Source: Confluentibacter flavum (GTDB lineage: Bacteria; Bacteroidota; Bacteroidia; Flavobacteriales; Flavobacteriaceae). Taken from it: a stretch of 64,000 nt of DNA. Both the position numbers and the translations under genes were made by a program. Under the pieces are notes generated by a model. The model was not told the origin of the DNA, searched no databases, and saw nothing but the letters and a program-made list of their open reading frames with translations. Shown here piece after piece: positions 26,517-35,411 of the stretch (position 1 is its first letter; every line of letters starts with the position of its first letter). The DNA lies in NCBI RefSeq assembly GCF_002843175.1, contig NZ_PJEO01000015.1:88379-152378 (forward strand), read 5' to 3'.

Positions 26517-28301
26517 TTATAAAAAGGGAAGGTAAATAGTAAATGTGGCACCAATATTAGGTTTGCCATTTGCGAAAATAAAACCTTGGTGGTTTTCAAC
26601 TATTTTTTTACAAATAGATAACCCTATGCCTGTACCAGAATATTCATGCTTATTATGAAGACGGTTAAAAAGCACAAAAATGTTTTCGGCATATTTATTA
26701 TCAAAACCAATACCATTATCTGAAAACTTAATTTTATGATAATATGGTTTTTTAGGCCTTAGTATTCTTGGTTCTTCTGAAGCTATTACTTTACTATAAG
26801 TAATACGTATTTCTGGGGTTCTGTCATTTGATTTATATTTTAACGAATTAGTTATTAAGTTTGAAAACAGTTGCTGTATTTGAAAAGGAATGACTTTAAT
26901 GGACGGAATATGGTTTGATGCAATAATGGCATTTTCATCGGTTATCGATTCTGCTAGATCTAATTTTGCATTTTCTAATAATGTATTTATATCAGCGACT
27001 TCAAATGCTTTGTCTGCTTTGTTTGTTCTTGAAAATTGCAATAAATCATCAATTAACATCCGCATTCTAGTGGCTGCATTTTTTATTCGATCCACATATA
27101 ATACGCCTGAGTCGGATAATTTACTGGCTTCTTTATCTTCAAATCTGGACAGAAATGTCTGTATTTTTCTTAATGGTTCTTGTAAATCATGGCTGGCAAC
27201 ATAGTTAAATGCCGAGAGTTCTTTATTATTTCGCTCTAGTTCTAAATTACGTTCTTCTAGAGTTTTAAAATGTTCAATTTCGTCAGTAATATCAGTGGTA
27301 ATTCCTAACAGTTGTTTTTTGCCATCAACGTTTTTATGTAATTTTGCGCAAGCTTTAAAGTGTTTTGTAGCCCCATTTTTTTGAACAATTCTATAATGTA
27401 TAAAAGAGAGGTCGGCATACGTCATCATTCTATCAATATCCTTCCTAAATTTCTCCAAATCTTCAGGATGTACAAAATTCAAAAAATTATCTAATGTTGG
27501 TTTAAAAGATTGAGGTTCTTCCCCCAATAATCTATATAAATTATCAGAATAGATAAAGGTACTTTCTTCTATATCCCAAATCCAGTTGCCTTGTTTGCCA
27601 ATAATTTCAGATTGTTCTGTAGATTCCTTAAAAATTTCTAATTGCTCATTCGCCGATTTTATTTTCTTTAAGTCACTAATAATTTTACTATAAGTTAGAA
27701 ACATGAGTACTAAAGATAATAACAAGACCATGTATAAAAACATGGGCGTAAGCTTTAAATCAGAATCGTATGTTTGCTGTCTTTTATTTAACAATTGGTT
27801 TTCAGAATCTATCATTCCTTTAATTTTGACCCTGATAGTATCCATCAATTTTTTTCCATTAGAGAAATTTTCATTGAAATTTTGATCCTCATAATTGCCG
27901 ACTGATGAAAACCTAAAGGCTTTTTCAAAATACTCCATACGTTTATCTATCAGAATATTAAGCTCTTTAAGATTGTTTTGCAAGGTTGTATTGTCGCTTC
28001 CTAGCACTTTTAACTCGGCAAAACTGTAATTAATATTTTCTCTTCCAGTGTGGTATGGCTCAAGGTATATAGGATCGTTTGTTATTATAAATCCTTGTTG
28101 TCCAGTTTCGGCATCTTTTAAATGAGAAAATATTTTTTCTAACTCAACGTTTGTTTTGTAGGTTTTGGTCAATAAAGCTGAAGATTGAGATAAATCTTCT
28201 ATTTTTTTATAGGTTGTGCCACCAATTACTAGAATTACAAAAGCAGATATAAAGAAAATGCTTTTTATTAACCAAGATTTATTTAGTATTCTAGTGGGCA
28301 T
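26517..28301 (-). CDS. CHASE3-PAS sensor histidine kinase
   Basis: 594 residues: TM1 (about 11-29), a CHASE3-like periplasmic four-helix domain (about 40-180; KDAETGQQGFIITNDPIYLE is diagnostic), TM2 (about 187-205), a PAS/PAC domain (about 230-340), a HisKA domain with the H-box SHDLQEPLRKI, and HATPase_c with N-box NLITNSLKY, G1 DNGIGFD and G2 GTGIGLSICKK. It resembles the phytochrome-type LQEPLR kinases that signal to Rcp1-type regulators. Its gene follows that of a single-domain response regulator by 5 bp, so the two form a cognate pair. Confidence 0.9.
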   Translation of the reverse strand: MPTRILNKSWLIKSIFFISAFVILVIGGTTYKKIEDLSQSSALLTKTYKTNVELEKIFSHLKDAETGQQGFIITNDPIYLEPYHTGRENINYSFAELKVLGSDNTTLQNNLKELNILIDKRMEYFEKAFRFSSVGNYEDQNFNENFSNGKKLMDTIRVKIKGMIDSENQLLNKRQQTYDSDLKLTPMFLYMVLLLSLVLMFLTYSKIISDLKKIKSANEQLEIFKESTEQSEIIGKQGNWIWDIEESTFIYSDNLYRLLGEEPQSFKPTLDNFLNFVHPEDLEKFRKDIDRMMTYADLSFIHYRIVQKNGATKHFKACAKLHKNVDGKKQLLGITTDITDEIEHFKTLEERNLELERNNKELSAFNYVASHDLQEPLRKIQTFLSRFEDKEASKLSDSGVLYVDRIKNAATRMRMLIDDLLQFSRTNKADKAFEVADINTLLENAKLDLAESITDENAIIASNHIPSIKVIPFQIQQLFSNLITNSLKYKSNDRTPEIRITYSKVIASEEPRILRPKKPYYHKIKFSDNGIGFDNKYAENIFVLFNRLHNKHEYSGTGIGLSICKKIVENHQGFIFANGKPNIGATFTIYLPFL

Positions 28302-28306
28302 AATTT

Positions 28307-28753
28307 TTATAATCTTAGAAGGAAATTATCCTTATTCAAACCATTTGTATAGTACTGCCAATTTATGGTAACAACCTCTTCCAATACTTTTTTGAGCGTT
28401 TTAAAGTCGTTGGGCTTTTTAATATAGATGTTTGCTCCCATAACAAAAGTTTTTTCAATATCTTCTTCTGATGCTGATGTTGAATAAATAGCAATAGCTA
28501 TATCTTTAAATTTATCATTTTTCTTCATTTCTTGTAAGCACTCTAATCCAGATTTTCTGGGCATATTTAAATCTAAAAACAATACATTTGGAAGCACGGT
28601 GCCTTCTGAATTCAAATAATCCATTAAATAAACACCATCGTTAAACGTTTTTACCCGTGTGGTTATTTTTAGTTCGTCAAAGGCATCAGAAAAAAACAAA
28701 CGATCATCCTCATCATCGTCTGCCAATATTATATTTATGTAATCTTCATGCAT
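28307..28753 (-). CDS. Single-domain (Rcp1-like) response regulator
   Basis: 148 residues made only of a receiver domain: the acidic pocket ILADDDEDD, the phospho-acceptor Asp in LFLDLNMPRKSGLE, Thr/Ser in IYSTSAS and Lys in YIKKPND. There is no output domain, so it probably relays phosphate or acts by binding a partner. It lies 3 bp after the AraC-type gene and 5 bp before the kinase gene, in one operon. Confidence 0.9.
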   Translation of the reverse strand: MHEDYINIILADDDEDDRLFFSDAFDELKITTRVKTFNDGVYLMDYLNSEGTVLPNVLFLDLNMPRKSGLECLQEMKKNDKFKDIAIAIYSTSASEEDIEKTFVMGANIYIKKPNDFKTLKKVLEEVVTINWQYYTNGLNKDNFLLRL

Positions 28754-28756
28754 AAT

Positions 28757-29320
28757 TTAGTTGGTTTGACTCTTTAACTCACGTCTTTTGGTAATAATTC
28801 GCTGAAAAGCAGACGGAGTAATGCCTGTAGTGTTTTTAAACTGAGTGCTTAAATGAGCCACACTGGAATAATTGAGTTTAAATGCAATCTCAGTTAAATT
28901 TAAGTTTTCATTTATTATTAGCTGTTTGGTATATTCTATTTTTTGAAGAATAATAAAATTTTCAATGGAAGTGTATGTGACTTCAGAAAACAAATTGGAC
29001 AGATAGCCATAGCTATGCCCTAAAGTATCTGATAAATAAGCGGAGGCTTTTAAATTGGTAGGGGTGTCATTATTAAATACCATATCCGTTATGGTATCTT
29101 TTATTTTTTGTACCAATATGCTTTTTTGATTTTCAACAATTTCAATGGAATACGCAGTTAAATCATTAGAAAAACGTTCTAGTCTATCAGCCGATACCTT
29201 TTCTAAAAGCTTAACCTCACCAAAACCAACAATTTTATGTTTTATATTGTGTTCCAGTAATTTTTCATTTAAGACTTTTCTACATATGGCATTAAAATCA
29301 AACTTTAAATGTAATTTCAT
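28757..29320 (-). CDS. AraC-family regulator, paralogue of 22050-22610
   Basis: 187 residues from the preferred ATG at complement 29320, which gives the MKLHLKFDF start aligned with its paralogue; an upstream ATG at 29362 would add 14 unlikely residues. The C-terminal AraC HTH is clear (LGHSYGYLSNLFSEVTYTSI, LNLTEIAFKLNYSSVAHLST, NTTGITPSAFQ). The N-terminal 45 residues share the ferredoxin/HMA-like pattern with one Cys (AICRKVLNEKL). It heads the operon with the response regulator and kinase and may be their transcriptional output. Confidence 0.82.
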   Translation of the reverse strand: MKLHLKFDFNAICRKVLNEKLLEHNIKHKIVGFGEVKLLEKVSADRLERFSNDLTAYSIEIVENQKSILVQKIKDTITDMVFNNDTPTNLKASAYLSDTLGHSYGYLSNLFSEVTYTSIENFIILQKIEYTKQLIINENLNLTEIAFKLNYSSVAHLSTQFKNTTGITPSAFQRIITKRRELKSQTN

Positions 29321-29438
29321 AAGAAATATTTGTCTTGTAAATTTAAAACTAATTATGAACAAATTTGTATAAGATATTTAAAACGTTTATGGTGTTTAAA
29401 CATTTTAAAGTCGTATTTTCCAAAATTAACTTTAAATA

Positions 29439-30551
29439 TTAGTTTTTACTTCTTATTTCCCTCCATTTTTTTAATCTGCTTTTTGCCCTGGTACGGAGGT
29501 GTTTATTAACAGGGTCACCTATTAAAAATCCGTATGCTTCATATCCAGGCGAATTATCAAAAATTATTTTTAAGGTTGCTGTAATAGGTAATGCCACAAT
29601 CATTCCAGCAATGCCCCAAAGCATTGAAAAAACAATAAATGAAAGTATGGCAATAAAAGCATTAATGCTCACTTTAGAACCGGTTATTTTAGGCGTTATA
29701 AAGTTGCCTTCTAAAAATTGTATAAACATAAATATAGCAACAACTCCAAATGCGTACCAAGCACTATCTTTGGTTGCTAGGGCAACAACAGCTGGAATTA
29801 TGGAACCAATTAATATACCAACATATGGTATTAATAATAAAATGGCTGCAAAAAAACCAAAAAAGAAGGCATGATCAATTCCTAAAATAAGCAATCCTAT
29901 GGTATTTAATATGCCAACTATAAATATTACTTTAATTAATCCTAATAAATAGTTTTGTTGAATATTATAGATTTTTCCAATCATTATGTTTAAAAAATCC
30001 TTTGATTTGTGTCTAAACACCTTGTAATAGAAAGTTCTAAAAAAACTTCTGTAATACAAAAAGAAAAATAGGTAAATGGGAATTAAAACAAGATTACTGA
30101 TTAAAGATCCAGATTGTGTTATAAATTCGCCAATTTTATCAAAGTTACCTTTTAAGACATTCTCAATTTTTAAGTCTCTAGAGAACAACGGGTCCCTGCT
30201 GTTCATATTAAAAGTTCTTTGAAGAAATTCTATGAAATTGTAATAAATTTCGGATATGTTTTTTGTGTAATCTTCACCATTATTACTTATGCTATTTAAT
30301 TGAAAATATATTAGAGTTCCAATAAGGGTTGTAGCAAAAAAAATAATAAGGAGGGAACATATGGTAGCAAATAAGCGGTGAAATCGCCATTTGTGTTCTA
30401 AAAACCCTTGAACGGGATATATCATAACCGCTAATATAATGGCGTATAAAATGGGCATTATAAGCGGTTTTAGTATATACAGTACAAATACAATTGTAAT
30501 GAGGGTAAGTAACCCAAAAAGAGGGTGGTAGTTTGTATTTTTAGGATTCAT
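29439..30551 (-). CDS. AI-2E family transporter
   Basis: 370 residues with about eight transmembrane helices and the family pattern: paired N-terminal helices (FGLLTLITIVFVLYILKPLI, MPILYAIILAVMIYPVQ), a central loop region, PIYLFFFLYYRSFF, and the C-terminal IGSIIPAVVA, GNFITPKITGSKVSINAF and WGIAGMIVALPITA motifs. Family members (TqsA, YdiK, PerM) export small molecules or ions; the substrate here is unknown. It stands next to other stress genes, upstream of the AraC operon on the same strand. Confidence 0.9.
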   Translation of the reverse strand: MNPKNTNYHPLFGLLTLITIVFVLYILKPLIMPILYAIILAVMIYPVQGFLEHKWRFHRLFATICSLLIIFFATTLIGTLIYFQLNSISNNGEDYTKNISEIYYNFIEFLQRTFNMNSRDPLFSRDLKIENVLKGNFDKIGEFITQSGSLISNLVLIPIYLFFFLYYRSFFRTFYYKVFRHKSKDFLNIMIGKIYNIQQNYLLGLIKVIFIVGILNTIGLLILGIDHAFFFGFFAAILLLIPYVGILIGSIIPAVVALATKDSAWYAFGVVAIFMFIQFLEGNFITPKITGSKVSINAFIAILSFIVFSMLWGIAGMIVALPITATLKIIFDNSPGYEAYGFLIGDPVNKHLRTRAKSRLKKWREIRSKN

Positions 30552-30670
30552 TTGGTTAAGATAAAAATAAATTTATAAATCTGCCTTACTAACCATAATA
30601 GTAATTCTCTAACCAACCAACCAAAATTAATATAGAATTAAAAGTAGCTTTCGGGCAGATATTTATAATA

Positions 30671-30856
30671 TTACAAATCTGAGATTATCTTATGCAATTC
30701 TTCTTTGGATTTTCCTATTTTCTCTTGAATTTTTCCAAGGGTTTCTTCTTCTTTTCCTTCTGCCATTAGCAAATCATCATCTGTTAATGTGGCATATTTT
30801 TGTTTTAATTTACCTTTTAATTCTTTCCAATTTCCTTTCAATTCGGTCGTGTTCAT
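30671..30856 (-). CDS. CsbD family stress-response protein
   Basis: 61 residues with the CsbD pattern: NWKELKGKLKQKYATLTDDDL, then EGKEEETLGKIQEKIGKSKEE. CsbD proteins are small, hydrophilic, general-stress proteins (sigma-B regulated in Bacillus). Complete at normal length. Located 119 bp upstream of the AI-2E-type gene on the same strand. Confidence 0.9.
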   Translation of the reverse strand: MNTTELKGNWKELKGKLKQKYATLTDDDLLMAEGKEEETLGKIQEKIGKSKEELHKIISDL

Positions 30857-31126
30857 ATTTAAAGTTTTAAAATGTTAAATTATAATTGTTGATATATTAC
30901 AGGGAGTCCAAGCTAAATATTATGTTCTTAGATAAATTTTTACTACCTAGGTTATACCCTTTTTATCAATTGCAATTTTAGTAACCAAAATTGTGCCTGT
31001 ACTCTTAAGTATATATCTTGGTACAAAGTTAAAATAGTGATGAGGTTATGGGTTACAGAATTTTTTGAGAATGTTATATAATTTTATGAATGCCAATAAA
31101 ACGTGCTTTAAAATATTACAAGAAAA

Positions 31127-31279
31127 TTAGTCTAGGGCATTTTTGGTTATATAATACCTCCAGCCAATGATGGCCATTTGTAGTTTATTGGCTTTAGCGA
31201 GGTCTAATTGTTTTTTAGAATAACTGGGTAAAACTAGTTTGTTGATTGTTGCTAAAATCTTGAATACTTGTTTTTTCAT
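31127..31279 (-). CDS. Small basic conserved flavobacterial protein
   Basis: 50 residues, basic (MKKQVFKILATINKLVLPSY), with LDLAKANKLQMAIIGWRYYI as the conserved part and NALD at the end. I recall nearly identical small proteins in many Flavobacteriaceae, often annotated as 'SsrA-binding protein', apparently by genomic neighbourhood and not by sequence; this is too short to be SmpB (about 150 residues). True function unknown. Confidence 0.65.
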   Translation of the reverse strand: MKKQVFKILATINKLVLPSYSKKQLDLAKANKLQMAIIGWRYYITKNALD

Positions 31280-31747
31280 TTTTAAAATCCTTCTTAGAAA
31301 ACAAAAATAGTAAAACTTATTCTAGACTAAGTTTTACTTGTTTTTGGTTTAGAATATAATTGAAATTATAATTTTAATTATTAATTCAATTACAAGTTCG
31401 ACAAGTGTGATCATAATTTTAGGTTTTACAGTTAATAATTAGAGTTTGATATTCAATTGAATTTTGAAGATATATATTTAACAATGTTTGTACTTCATGA
31501 TTTTATATAAATCGATGAATTTGCATATAAATATGTAACATAAAAAACAATATTAATATCATATTTAATATTACGCCCTTCATTTTTGTTTAAAATATTA
31601 ACCAATAATTATGTTTTCTGTTTTAAATTGTAATAATTGTAGGGTGTTTTGGAGGTGTTTTTAAAAATCGTAGATGCTAAAACCTGTAAAAAGATACTTT
31701 TTTGGAATTTTGGTTGTTTTGAATCTCTAATTTATTAAGAAATATGT
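31280..31747. other. Intergenic gap without a recognised feature
   Basis: About 470 AT-rich bases between the small basic protein and a REP-like repeat. No open frame with a recognisable product and no clear hairpin were seen. Confidence 0.5.
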
Positions 31748-31841
31748 GTCACCCTGAACTTGTTTCAGGGTCTCATTGATAAAGTCTTTGATCTCGAAAA
31801 AAGATGGGATGCTGAGATGCTGAAACAAGTTTAGCATGACA
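31748..31841. repeat. REP-like inverted repeat (GAACTTGTTTCAG family)
   Basis: Left arm GTCACCCTGAACTTGTTTCAGGGTCTC (31748-31774) and right arm GAGATGCTGAAACAAGTTTAGCATGACA (31814-31841) are imperfect inverted copies. A second member lies at 62064-62163. This family is common in Flavobacteriaceae intergenic gaps. Confidence 0.8.
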
Positions 31842-31865
31842 ATGAGGAATTATAATATTTTGAAA

Positions 31866-31896
31866 TAAAAAAGCACTCCCAAAAGTAGTGCTTAAA
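31866..31896 (-). terminator. Terminator of the M56 peptidase gene
   Basis: On the minus strand AAGCACT, a 9-nt loop and AGTGCTT are followed by TTTTTATTT, 22 bp after the stop of the M56-family gene. Confidence 0.7.
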
Positions 31897-31917
31897 AATG
31901 ATAAAATAGCTAGCAAT

Positions 31918-33858
31918 TTACTTTTTGGTCGTGATTTCTATAAAACCGTTTTTGCCTTTTTTGCCGTATTTTTTTGTGGCAGTCTCATCTTTTAAAACGG
32001 TCATGGATTCAACGGTGTCAGGGTTTAGCTTTTCAAATTCTTCTTGAGGTAATTCTTTGCCATCAACGAGAATCAGAGGATGTTTATCTTTTCCTATATC
32101 CAATTTATGTCCAATTCTGATTGTAGTTGTAGAATCAAGTTTAGTAGCATATCCAGTTACTTTTATATCAGAATTGAGTTTGATAGATTCTTTCAAAGTA
32201 ATCTCAACAACACCATTTTTGCCTTTGTCACCGTATATTTTTGTGTGTTTTTCATCTTTTAGTACGTTAACACTTTCAATGTTGTCTGGATTTAATGCTT
32301 TAACTATATCTTCAGTAACTTCTTTTCCGTTTATTATATATAGCGGGGTTTCACCTATACCTCTTATACGGATTCTATTTAAGGTATCCTCTGTTGCTTC
32401 GGCATCAAACGTTTTACCTACTATAAAGTTGGTTTCCCACTTGGTAGTAATTTCAATAACACCATTTTTGCCTTTATCACCGTATTTTTTAGTGGCATTT
32501 TCGTCTTTTAATACATTAACGGCTTGCACATTGTCACTAGACAACTTTTCTGCTTCTTCTTCGGTAATTTGTTTTCCGTCAACTATAAATAATGGAGCTC
32601 CGTCAACACTATCAGAAAATAAATTTTTGATAGTTTTAGTTTTTTTATAAGCGGCTGCCTTTTCTTTGGAGGAAAATCCCATGACAATTTTTTCGGATGT
32701 ATTGCCAATATTGATGGAATTATTTGAACTGTCAAGTTCTATTTTAATTGGTTTTATGGGAATAACAGAGCTAGTATTAAAGTTGGCATTTTTTGATTCA
32801 TTACTTATAGATAAATCTATTGAGGTAATCAAACCATCTTTCGTTCTTTTTAAATTGCTGATTTCAAAGGTGTAGCCTTTACTTCTTAGATCTGATTTTA
32901 TTTGAGTAAACTGTTCATCAGTAGTGCCATCCATAATGTAAAATGTGAAAGGATTATTTAATGTTTGTTTACTATTTGGAATTAAATCATTTTTATTAGT
33001 ATTTGTTTTTTCAACATAAACCTCTTCCGTATTAAAACCCATTAAGAATAGAGCCAAAACAGGAATTACTAATGCATACTTTAATTGATTGATTTTTTTT
33101 GATTTTGATTTGTGTAACATAACGATTCGTTTTTTGATTAATGAATTATAAAAATGATTGCTTAAAGCCATTTGATGAGATGGCATGCTTGTTTTAAGTA
33201 AGGTGTATTGGTAACTTTTTGCGCAGTTGTATTGGTTTAAAGTACGTTTGTCTGCAATAAACTCTAGGTTTTGTTTTAAATCCTTGTTATAAAACCACAT
33301 AAACGGATTGAACCAAAGCACAACACAGAATAATTGGGTTATTAAAATATCTACGGAATGGTATTGTTTGGCATGTGTTTTTTCATGTTCAATAATATGT
33401 TCTAGTTCGGTTTGGTTGAATTTTTCAGGATTGTAAACAATCCATTTAAAAAAGGAAAACGGGGAGGTATTGTTTTGAGTTTCTATAAAAATAAAACGAT
33501 CTTTTTTAATGCCTTTATTGTTATAGATTATCCTTATTAATGACAATAATTGAATGAATAAGCGTCCTAAAAAAAACAAAACACCCAGGGCATAAATAAG
33601 TGGTAAATAATCTAAAATATTAAAGGGTTTTTCAATGGTTTCAGTTGAAAGTTGTTCGGTTACCCTGATATCTGTAAACGATATAGGTGTGTAGTCTATA
33701 TAAACAGGAATGACCAAAAACGGAATCAGCAACGACGATATAGGACCGATTATTAAAAACCATCGGTTCGATTCAAAAAAGGTATCTCGCTGTAAAAACA
33801 ATTTATAGATGATGTAAAATATGGTGACAACCGCCGTGACTTTTAATAAATATTCCAT
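31918..33858 (-). CDS. M56-family (BlaR1-like) membrane metallopeptidase with three TonB-plug-like C-terminal repeats
   Basis: 646 residues. The N-terminal part has transmembrane helices and the M56 zinc motif HEKTH in LEHIIEHEKTHAKQYHSVD, then WFNPFMWFYNKDL and EFIADK. After a further TM (about 262-280) the C-terminal half carries three copies of a unit like a TonB-receptor plug motif: PLFIVDGKQITEEEAEKL...VLKDENATKKYG...NGVIEITTK, and two variants. Family members sense signals and cleave a BlaI-type repressor. The repressor gene is 1 bp upstream. The plug-like repeats are probably an extracytoplasmic interaction surface. Confidence 0.85.
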   Translation of the reverse strand: MEYLLKVTAVVTIFYIIYKLFLQRDTFFESNRWFLIIGPISSLLIPFLVIPVYIDYTPISFTDIRVTEQLSTETIEKPFNILDYLPLIYALGVLFFLGRLFIQLLSLIRIIYNNKGIKKDRFIFIETQNNTSPFSFFKWIVYNPEKFNQTELEHIIEHEKTHAKQYHSVDILITQLFCVVLWFNPFMWFYNKDLKQNLEFIADKRTLNQYNCAKSYQYTLLKTSMPSHQMALSNHFYNSLIKKRIVMLHKSKSKKINQLKYALVIPVLALFLMGFNTEEVYVEKTNTNKNDLIPNSKQTLNNPFTFYIMDGTTDEQFTQIKSDLRSKGYTFEISNLKRTKDGLITSIDLSISNESKNANFNTSSVIPIKPIKIELDSSNNSINIGNTSEKIVMGFSSKEKAAAYKKTKTIKNLFSDSVDGAPLFIVDGKQITEEEAEKLSSDNVQAVNVLKDENATKKYGDKGKNGVIEITTKWETNFIVGKTFDAEATEDTLNRIRIRGIGETPLYIINGKEVTEDIVKALNPDNIESVNVLKDEKHTKIYGDKGKNGVVEITLKESIKLNSDIKVTGYATKLDSTTTIRIGHKLDIGKDKHPLILVDGKELPQEEFEKLNPDTVESMTVLKDETATKKYGKKGKNGFIEITTKK

Positions 33859-33859
33859 G

Positions 33860-34219
33860 CTATTTTTTGTTTTCTATTAATGCAATAATTTCCTTAAGTT
33901 CTTCTACACTAATCTTTTCCTCCTTAGCAAAAAACGACACCATATTTTTATAAGAGTTATTGAAATAATTATCAATAGCCGTATTCATAAATCCTTTTCT
34001 ATAGGTTTCCTTACTAACAATAGGGTAGTATTCATGGGTTTTCCCATAAGCTTTATAAGACACATAACCTTTCTCTTCCAAATTCCTGATGATGGTAGAT
34101 AAGGTGTTGTAATGTGGTTTGTCTTCCTTTATTTCTGCCATGACATCTTTTACAAAACCTTTTTCCAGTTTCCATAAAATATGCATGATTTCTTCTTCTT
34201 TATTTGTTAGCTTTTCCAT
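33860..34219 (-). CDS. BlaI/MecI/CopY family transcriptional repressor
   Basis: 119 residues. Winged-helix pattern LTNKEEEIMHILWKLEKGFV, DVMAEIKEDKPHYNTLSTII, RNLEEKGYVSYKAYGKTHEY, then the C-terminal dimerisation helices with FFAKEEKISVEELKEII. Repressors of this family are inactivated by proteolysis through the partner M56 protein. Stop and next start are separated by 1 bp, so the two genes are coupled. Likely autoregulated; targets are unknown. Confidence 0.92.
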   Translation of the reverse strand: MEKLTNKEEEIMHILWKLEKGFVKDVMAEIKEDKPHYNTLSTIIRNLEEKGYVSYKAYGKTHEYYPIVSKETYRKGFMNTAIDNYFNNSYKNMVSFFAKEEKISVEELKEIIALIENKK

Positions 34220-34346
34220 GTCTAATTAATTTAAACAAACATATAACTATTTTAGTAGTTATACAACTATTTGTGTAGTTATTTAACGAAATTTTTAGTT
34301 TTTTAAAAAACTTTTCACTTTTCACTTTAGACTTTTCACTTTAATT

Positions 34347-34354
34347 TATCTTCG
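34347..34354 (+). promoter_or_regulatory. Candidate -7 element for the antiporter gene
   Basis: TATCTTCG, a common variant of the Bacteroidota TAnnTTTG -7 element, ends 14 bp before the ATG at 34369. No convincing -33 TTTG is seen. Confidence 0.45.
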
Positions 34355-34368
34355 TAAAAAAATTACTT

Positions 34369-35319
34369 ATGAGCATTCTTTTGGTTATTCTTGGGTTAGT
34401 GTTGTTGGTAATAGGAGGTGAGTTCCTAGTTAGGTCATCTGTGGCGCTGTCATTTAAGTTCAACATTTCAAAGATGGTTATTGGTATGACAATCGTGTCG
34501 TTTGCAACTTCTGCACCAGAACTATTGGTAAGTCTTCAAGCGGCATTATCTGGTTCGCCAGCCATTGCGATAAATAATGTTATAGGATCTAATATTGCCA
34601 ATATTGGATTGGTTTTAGGTATTACAGCTTTAGTGAGTCCCATTGCGGTAGATAAATCGTTCTACAAGCTTAATTGGCCCGTCATGATGCTCTTTTCTTT
34701 AGTGTTGTATTATTTTTTATATAATGATAACATGTTGTCTTTTATAGAAGGTGGTATATTATTTATAGGTATCATACTTTTTTTAGTAGTATTAATAAAA
34801 ATGTCCAAAAAGTATGAGGAAGCTGAGTTAGCTGAAGAAGTGGATGAATTATTATCTGTTGTGTCTAATTTTAAAATAATTATTTGGTTGCTTATAGGTG
34901 CTGCTTCATTGTATTTTGGTAGTGAATGGCTAGTACAAGGCGCTAAAGACATTGCGTTGTCTATTGGAGTAAGTGAAGCAGTTATTGGGGTGTCTTTAAT
35001 AGCTATTGGAACGAGTGTGCCAGAGTTGGCGGCATCTGTTATTGCAGCAGCCAAAAAGGAAAAAGCCATTTCTTTGGGGAACTTAATAGGCTCCAATATA
35101 TTTAATATTGCCTCTGTTTTAGGTTTAACGGCTATGATTACTCCAATTCCTGTTACAGAGCCATTGATTCTTAACAGAGACATTTTTTGGATGCTTGCCT
35201 TCGCGTTTGTATTGTTACCATTGGTTTTTATTCCTAAAAAATTTGAAATCACTAAACTTAAAGGATTATTATTGGTTGCAGTTTATGGTGTTTTTATGTT
35301 TCTAATTTTTACTTCTTAA
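34369..35319 (+). CDS. Calcium/sodium antiporter (CaCA family, YrbG-like)
   Basis: 316 residues with two homologous halves of about five TM helices. Each half holds the cation-binding alpha repeat: GMTIVSFATSAPELLVSLQA with NNVIGSNIANIGLVLG, and GVSLIAIGTSVPELAASVIA with GNLIGSNIFNIASVLG. This is full length for YrbG-type exchangers, which extrude Ca2+ or K+ in exchange for Na+ or H+. Convergent with the GSII gene, with a terminator between them. Confidence 0.93.
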   Translation: MSILLVILGLVLLVIGGEFLVRSSVALSFKFNISKMVIGMTIVSFATSAPELLVSLQAALSGSPAIAINNVIGSNIANIGLVLGITALVSPIAVDKSFYKLNWPVMMLFSLVLYYFLYNDNMLSFIEGGILFIGIILFLVVLIKMSKKYEEAELAEEVDELLSVVSNFKIIIWLLIGAASLYFGSEWLVQGAKDIALSIGVSEAVIGVSLIAIGTSVPELAASVIAAAKKEKAISLGNLIGSNIFNIASVLGLTAMITPIPVTEPLILNRDIFWMLAFAFVLLPLVFIPKKFEITKLKGLLLVAVYGVFMFLIFTS

Positions 35320-35343
35320 TACTATAATTAGGTCTGTTTAAAA

Positions 35344-35383
35344 AATAAAGAAGACCTACATTTTACTGTAAGCCTTCTTTATT
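35344..35383. terminator. Bidirectional terminator
   Basis: The arms AATAAAGAAG and CTTCTTTATT enclose a 20-nt loop between the convergent antiporter (+) and glutamine synthetase (-) genes. Confidence 0.7.
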
Positions 35384-35411
35384 ATGAACAAAATTCTATT
35401 TTTAAAACTGA

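Noticed and set aside
33765..33785. GGTTCGATTC string resembling a tRNA T-arm
   Set aside because: It lies inside the M56 peptidase coding sequence and no cloverleaf can be drawn around it.
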